A stretch of 5,063 nucleotides of DNA from Kiritimatiellia bacterium. GTDB taxonomy: Bacteria; Verrucomicrobiota; Kiritimatiellia; RFP12; UBA1067. The notes under the pieces are model-generated. The model did no database searches, was not told where the DNA came from, and was given only the letters and a program-made list of their open reading frames with translations. A program made the position numbers and the translations under genes. Location of the stretch: contig JAFRBA010000028.1 of the NCBI GenBank assembly GCA_017405115.1, positions 1 through 5,063 on the forward strand. Reading direction: 5' to 3'. Shown here one piece after another: positions 3,930 through 5,063 of the stretch (positions are counted from its first letter, which is position 1; each line of letters begins with the position of its first letter).

Positions 3930-5063
3930 TCAGCGTACAGAGTCCGCAAATGCCCGCACGAGGGCGAACCAGCTCTCGGCAGTCGGGAAGTCGCCCTTGC
4001 CGCGCCACGCGGCGGCGACGTAGTAAGTGAACGGCCCGTCGGAAACGAGCAGGCACGGGCAGCCAGACGGCTCGGACGCAATCTGCGCCTCGCCCGACGA
4101 CTTGGGGACGACCACGGCGGTGTACGTGCCGGAGGCCGTCTCGGCGTTCGCGATGCAACCGCGCCCAACGTCGACCAGCTGCACGCCCTCGTGTCCGCGC
4201 GAAGGCGCCACATCCAGCCCCGGCCCCCAGGCGGCGCCGGGCGAAGCGGCCTTCGGAGTAACGTCGAATCGGACGAACGGGGAGTCTGCCGTCACCGTGC
4301 CCCGCAGAGTGTACGTCGCGTAATCCAGCTCGAACACGGCGCGAGCGGCGGTCTTCTCGACTACTCGCTGCGCCTTCCAGTTGCCGTCGCCCGTCCACTC
4401 GCCGGCAGCCGTGCGTCTGCGGATTCCGCCGCAGCCGCAGCCGGGGCCCACGGTGTACGGGTCGAAGCAGCGTCCGTTGTCGGCATGGTACGACTTCCCG
4501 GCCTTCATGCAGCCAAGTACGGTCTCCACGCCGCAGACGTCCGCTACGCCCTTGTTGAACACGTCTATGCCATTGGAGGAAAAGCCCTGCCCCTCTGGTT
4601 TTGGCCGCGCCAGCTTCGGGCCATACACGCGAAACGCGGCATATGCGTTCTCGAAAAGAAAGTCATCCATGCGCTCGGGCAGGTACCTGGCGTCTACGCC
4701 TGCCGCCGCCACGCCGTCAAGCGGACGCAGAGCCTTGAAGCGGAGCAGTGCCTCCAGGAAGTAGTAGTCGCCGTAATTGAGCGGAGTGTCCACTTCGCTG
4801 TGGCCGGGCTTGTGCCCTACGCCGTGCTTGAGAAGGAAGTGGCCGACCTCGTCTCCCTCCGAAAAGTACGCGGGCGACGCCAGCGACAGGAGCTGCTTCA
4901 CGGCGAACGCGCGGTAAGCCGCGCCCTTCTCGCCGGGCACGAACGTCGAAAGCTCCATCAGAGCCGACGCCATGATCGCGCCGGCGGAGCTGTCGCGCTC
5001 CTCGCCAGGCGCGCCGTAGTCCCAGCACGGAATGCCGTCGGCCGGCATGTTGGGGTTGTTGAC
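3930..5063 (-). CDS. GH88 unsaturated glycuronyl hydrolase C-terminal part with DUF4861 domain (5' end beyond window)
   Basis: 377 residues and a TGA stop are visible; the reading frame stays open to the right edge (VNNPNMPADGIP), so the ATG at 5048 is internal. Residues 1 to about 115 match the end of a GH88 (alpha/alpha)6-barrel: PADGIPCWDYGAPGEERDSS, AGAIMASALMELS, and FLLKHGVGHKPGHSEVDTPL then NYGDYYFLEALLRFK. GH88 enzymes remove the 4,5-unsaturated uronic acid left by polysaccharide lyases from pectin- or glycosaminoglycan-type oligosaccharides. The catalytic Asp pair lies further upstream and cannot be checked. From about residue 125 (RYLPERMDDFLFENAYAAFR) to the end lies a DUF4861 domain, with the typical YHADNG, DPYTVGPGCGCGG and AVFELDY segments and the ending FTYYVAAAWRGKGDFPTAESW. 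DUF4861 often accompanies such enzymes; its role is not established. It is GC-rich and directly precedes the HNH gene. Confidence 0.9.
   Translation of the reverse strand, partial: VNNPNMPADGIPCWDYGAPGEERDSSAGAIMASALMELSTFVPGEKGAAYRAFAVKQLLSLASPAYFSEGDEVGHFLLKHGVGHKPGHSEVDTPLNYGDYYFLEALLRFKALRPLDGVAAAGVDARYLPERMDDFLFENAYAAFRVYGPKLARPKPEGQGFSSNGIDVFNKGVADVCGVETVLGCMKAGKSYHADNGRCFDPYTVGPGCGCGGIRRRTAAGEWTGDGNWKAQRVVEKTAARAVFELDYATYTLRGTVTADSPFVRFDVTPKAASPGAAWGPGLDVAPSRGHEGVQLVDVGRGCIANAETASGTYTAVVVPKSSGEAQIASEPSGCPCLLVSDGPFTYYVAAAWRGKGDFPTAESWFALVRAFADSVR

Noticed and set aside
3926..4213. Longer HNH start at ATG 4213
   Set aside because: It would add 96 residues overlapping the GH88 gene, Arg/Ala-rich and without domain likeness. 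ATG 3925 gives the usual short HNH protein.
3907..4398. Other frames inside the GH88/DUF4861 gene (both strands, to 5028)
   Set aside because: Long spurious frames are expected in GC-rich coding DNA; the GH88/DUF4861 frame is clearly the real one by its motifs.

Overview
The window looks like a piece of a PVC-group genome, probably a gut or rumen Kiritimatiellae/Lentisphaerae-type bacterium. This is inferred from gene style only: a BspA-type leucine-rich-repeat surface protein, a GH88 + DUF4861 polysaccharide-degradation enzyme, and a small CxxC HNH protein. No rRNA or marker gene is present to prove it. Every gene I can support is on the minus strand, so the window is best read from right to left.

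Right part (about 3617-5063, clearly GC-rich): the C-terminal part of a GH88 unsaturated-glycuronyl hydrolase with a DUF4861 domain (its 5' end lies outside the window), then 4 nt later a 102-aa HNH endonuclease. The HNH stop codon sits inside the remnant of a VapC toxin gene (3510-3627), which has lost its N-terminal half and carries a +1 frameshift. GC richness falls at this point, so it marks the edge of an accessory region. From 3170 to 3509 there is no intact gene, only short degenerate repeats, an inverted repeat and a protein-like reading frame with no start codon.

Middle (2202-3168): a two-gene unit with a 4-nt ATGA overlap, a 59-aa basic protein followed by a 203-aa GNAT acetyltransferase. 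The layout resembles GNAT toxin-antitoxin operons, but this is inference. The unit is bracketed by two copies, exactly 1000 bp apart, of a 48-bp element. In minus-strand orientation each copy combines a terminator-like hairpin with an overlapping extended -10 promoter (TTGATT-18 nt-TATAAT). All three stem differences between the copies are kept as G-U pairs on the minus-strand RNA only.

Left (1-2120): downstream of the left element copy lies about 430 bp with no credible coding sequence but many hairpins, ending in another terminator-like hairpin with a U6 tract. It is a candidate structured RNA, or a long attenuator-type leader for the next gene. Then come a 171-aa single-pass membrane protein of unknown function (1047-1562) and, 55 nt on, a secreted BspA-like LRR protein (from 991 leftwards off the window) that contains an exact 79-bp internal duplication. 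Both have AAGGAG ribosome binding sites and may be co-transcribed.

The two most unusual things are the combined terminator/promoter element and the hairpin-rich transcript-like region between 1686 and 2120.
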